A stretch of DNA of 64,000 nt from Rosellinia necatrix (taxonomy: Eukaryota > Ascomycota > Sordariomycetes > Xylariales > Xylariaceae): positions 1,984,001-2,048,000 of the forward strand of contig JAGYVD010000003.1 of the NCBI GenBank assembly GCA_021209875.1. Reading direction: 5' to 3'. Every line of letters starts with the position of its first letter. The stretch's first letter is position 1. The notes beneath the pieces are model-generated. The model worked only from the letters and a program-made list of their open reading frames with translations, was not told the DNA's origin and made no database searches. Below, in pieces: positions 61,477 through 64,000 of this stretch. Position numbers and translations under genes: made by a program.

Positions 61477-63191
61477 CGGTGTTAACCTGGCCTCCTACGC
61501 GAGGCGTGCGTTCTATAGGTGGGGGGCAAAGGGGGGGAGTGTGTGAGAAATCAGGCCCGACCGGGATCCTCGTGCACGCAACAGCCTAACCCAACCCAAC
61601 CCACGATTGCCTGCCTGTCTCTGATAGCGTCTCTCGTCTCTCGTCTCTCGTCTTTTGTTTCTTGTTTCTTCTTGATGCGATTTCAATATGCCTTGACTGA
61701 GCGGTTTCCTTTCTTCCCCTCCCTTTTTTTTTATTTTTTATTTTATTTTATCTTATTCTTTTTTTTTTTTTTTTTTTATTCTGTTGTTTTCGAGAGAGGG
61801 ATTCTTGGTTTCTTGGTTGGTGTTTGTAGTCGTAATGTACTTGGTTTTATTTTGTTTTGTTTGTTTTCATTCCGCACTAGACAACGCCAGGCAACGAGGA
61901 TCTTGTAGTGCAGAGTGAAGTAGTACAGAACTGTAGTTGGGACGGAAGGCGGTTGAATACATGCATGGATATGGATGTATGTGTGCGAGGGTGCAGTGCG
62001 CAGAGCAACGGAAGGGTCAAATCATATAGCGTAACGGCAGTGCTGGCTCACCTTCCTAGCTCCGAGGCCCGAAGACGCTAACACGATGGAAGGTCCAATC
62101 CACGGCCCTGGGAGATACAGTAGCGTATCGCACGATAGCGTGATGCTCCCCCGCCTGCAAGCGAGCGAAGAAACTGGACGGAGGTGATGCGGTCGGCAGG
62201 AGAAACAGCGATGTGAAAGGAGGACGGTGCAGCGTCGCCACTGCAGCACGACGATAGGTAGATGGTGGAGACGATAACGAATAGCCTAATCCATATCCGG
62301 TCTAACGTAGAGGAGCGCAAGGTAGGTATGGAGCAGTTACAACATGATATGTACACTACACTGCAACTGCACACTACTTGTGTTCAAGTGGAAAGAGGAA
62401 AGACGTGAGTGGACTGGCTTGTTCAGCAGAAATAATCCCTGATTGCCCCGAGCTCTCTGACCTGAGTGTTTTCGGTGGAGACCTGTACTATTCCTATTGC
62501 AGACTAGCGTGTATGGCGCCAAGATGGTTTGGCACTTCCTTGTCCTGGTACCTAGTTACTTAACTACCCTACCTAAGTACCTAACTTACTCAATGCTAGA
62601 CAGCCAGCAAGCGGGAAAACGCGACTGGCTCAACCTCGAACATCAACCTTGAACAGCAACCTTGAACATCGTTTCGCGATGAGATGGCCTATCTTTAAAT
62701 CCTAGCCTCACTCGGCCCACGTATTCTACTTCTTTCGCCTTACTTACTTTTGATTACAGTTTGGCCACTATCTACGTTGTCTGCGGTGCTCAAGCATTAA
62801 ATACTTCCAAAGTAAAATCCTAGTCCTCACGTTCAGCCACCTTACCTGCACTGTTACCTGTATAGCAAGCAGTCAGTGTTCCAGTGGTCTGGTGAACGAC
62901 AAGCATTCTTGAACTGGTCTCTGCTATCTGATCTCGCCATTCGCCAACCCGACCGAGCTACGTCCAAGTGCTGTTCGGGACGCCCTATCGTCTTCATAGA
63001 TAACGGCGTATATTCGCTTAGTAGCTACCGAGTTGTTGGTCACGTCCCCAGGTTGCCGGTACCCCAGAGACCGAAACATTATCCCGGAGCAAACGCATTG
63101 GCCACAATTTCTTCCCGGCCCTGTTCAGCCCATCAGGATTCCTGCCCGTCGCACCAAACGATAGCACGAGGGCTTGGAGCCAACGTTCAAG
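61477..63191. other. divergent intergenic region between the ING and HOS2 genes
   Basis: A 1.7-kb spacer from which both chromatin genes start. Contains long T-rich tracts near 61728-61780 and CCTAGTTAC/CTACCTAAG words near 62545-62590. No gene seen. Confidence 0.5.
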
Positions 63192-64000
63192 ATGGAGCCA
63201 GATCCGGGAAATCCGTACTCCTTGCGGCTTCCAAAGCCCAATTATCTCCCACACAATATAGATTGTGACCAACCGATCGTCAAGAAGTTCTTAAAGCCGC
63301 TGGATCGGCCAAGCGACATGGAAAATGCCGCCTATCTCAACAAGATCAAGCGCTTTGCTCGTGAACATGGCATCACCAAACCGAAAGGCTATAATGTATC
63401 CTTTCACTACAATCCGGAAATGGAGAAGCATCACTTCGGCATGACGCATCCCATGAAACCCTGGCGCTTGACCCTCACCAAGAGCTTGGTAAGTGCCTAT
63501 GGCATGAACTTTGCCATGAACAACTACACTGCGCGCGCCGCTACATATGAGGAATTGACCGCCTTCCACGCCAATGACTACATTGATCATCTGGCTACAG
63601 TCGCGCCTCAGCCTCAGCCCCTCGATGTGGAGAATCCGAACCCCGATCTTAGGTTCAACCTGGGGGGGAGCGATTGTCCGTTATTCGAGGGGCTATACAA
63701 CTACTGTTCGCTCTCTGGGGGTGCCTCTCTCGACGCAGCGAGGAAGCTCTGCGCAAATCAATCTGATATTGCTATCGCTTGGGGGGGAGGGCTTCATCAT
63801 GCCAAAAAGGCTGAAGCATCCGGGTTCTGTTACATCAACGACATTGTTCTCGCCATATTACAGCTATTACGCATCCATGCCCGAGTCTTATATATTGATA
63901 TCGATGTACACCACGGCGACGGCGTCGAGGAAGCCTTCTTTTCTACTGATCGAGTGATGACTGTCTCGTTTCACAAATTCGACCCTGTGAATTTCTTTCC
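63192..64000 (+). CDS. hos2: class I histone deacetylase, HOS2 type (3' end beyond the window)
   Basis: A zinc-dependent lysine deacetylase; HOS2 is the catalytic subunit of the SET3 complex in yeast. The ATG at 63192 begins [18 protein letters not shown] and the frame stays open without introns for 269 codons to the window edge, so the gene is truncated only by the window. The catalytic domain begins near residue 72 ([20 protein letters not shown]). Seen: [52 protein letters not shown] with the active-site His pair, and [17 protein letters not shown] with zinc-binding Asp and His. The sequence [21 protein letters not shown] favours HOS2 over RPD3. The N-terminus of about 70 residues is longer than in yeast HOS2. 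Confidence 0.92.
   Translation, partial: MEPDPGNPYSLRLPKPNYLPHNIDCDQPIVKKFLKPLDRPSDMENAAYLNKIKRFAREHGITKPKGYNVSFHYNPEMEKHHFGMTHPMKPWRLTLTKSLVSAYGMNFAMNNYTARAATYEELTAFHANDYIDHLATVAPQPQPLDVENPNPDLRFNLGGSDCPLFEGLYNYCSLSGGASLDAARKLCANQSDIAIAWGGGLHHAKKAEASGFCYINDIVLAILQLLRIHARVLYIDIDVHHGDGVEEAFFSTDRVMTVSFHKFDPVNFF

Noticed and set aside
61519..61908. 129-codon frame in the ING-HOS2 spacer
   Set aside because: Dominated by Phe and Ser from T-rich tracts; no domain.
1..64000. tRNA, 5S rRNA or CRISPR arrays
   Set aside because: I looked for B-box-like and 5S-like sequence and for spaced direct repeats and saw none that hold up; a tRNAscan or covariance-model search would be decisive.

Overview
The window looks like nuclear DNA of a filamentous ascomycete (Pezizomycotina, most like Sordariomycetes). 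Genes are split by short GT-AG introns of about 50-240 bases with CTAAC/CTGAC-type branch sites. The gene set is fungal: a VIB-1/XprG-type NDT80 factor, a SUR7 protein, a DUF3605 protein, a fungal MscL and an HPPK-DHPS folate enzyme. No bacterial operons, rRNA, tRNA or CRISPR array could be recognised. Gene models were built by hand from reading frames and splice signals; no transcript evidence was available.

Layout. 1-5.5 kb: a long leader and a p53-like/NDT80 transcription factor gene (+). 5.5-14.2 kb: no recognisable gene, simple repeats only. 14.2-16.4 kb: HPPK-DHPS folate enzyme (-). 17.6-18.8 kb: nitronate monooxygenase (+). 19.6-20.6 kb: short-chain dehydrogenase (+). 21.3-22.6 kb: aquaporin (+) with an unresolved frame break at its first intron. 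23.1-24.8 kb: leucine-rich protein of unknown role (+). 25.9-27.0 kb: SUR7/PalI-family membrane protein (+). 27.7-28.6 kb: MscL-type channel with a zinc-ribbon-like tail (+). 28.8-30.3 kb: secreted intradiol dioxygenase (-). 32.1-32.6 kb: small secreted cysteine-rich protein (-). 33.7-35.9 kb: EED, the WD40 subunit of PRC2, in ten exons (-). 36.3-42.6 kb: AT-rich and gene-free, with decayed repeats. 42.7-43.6 kb: TIM17 (-), apparently frameshifted at a homopolymer. 45.5-47.3 kb: cytochrome P450 pseudogene lacking its heme-cysteine loop (+). 47.9-49.4 kb: very GC-rich 3-beta-HSD/NAD-epimerase-type dehydrogenase (+). 50.6-51.4 kb: beta-carbonic anhydrase (+). 51.5-52.3 kb: DUF3605 protein (-). 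52.3-57.0 kb: gene-free, with a 9-bp minisatellite. 57.0-59.2 kb: UDP-glucose pyrophosphorylase (+). 60.1-61.5 kb: ING-family PHD-finger protein (-). 63.2 kb to the end: HOS2-type class I histone deacetylase (+), cut off by the window edge.

Most genes look like unlinked housekeeping or regulatory genes. Three are chromatin regulators (EED, ING and HOS2), and ING and HOS2 are divergently arranged. The metabolic genes (P450, HSD, SDR, NMO, dioxygenase) are scattered among housekeeping genes with no polyketide or peptide synthase nearby, so I do not see a secondary-metabolite cluster. A palindromic GTACCTAGGTAC-like word recurs in almost every intergenic stretch. I found no convincing undescribed system. 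The observations most worth following are the P450 that lost its heme loop, the TIM17 homopolymer frameshift, the aquaporin splice anomaly, the two possible N-termini of UGP1, and the split start codon proposed for the NDT80 factor.
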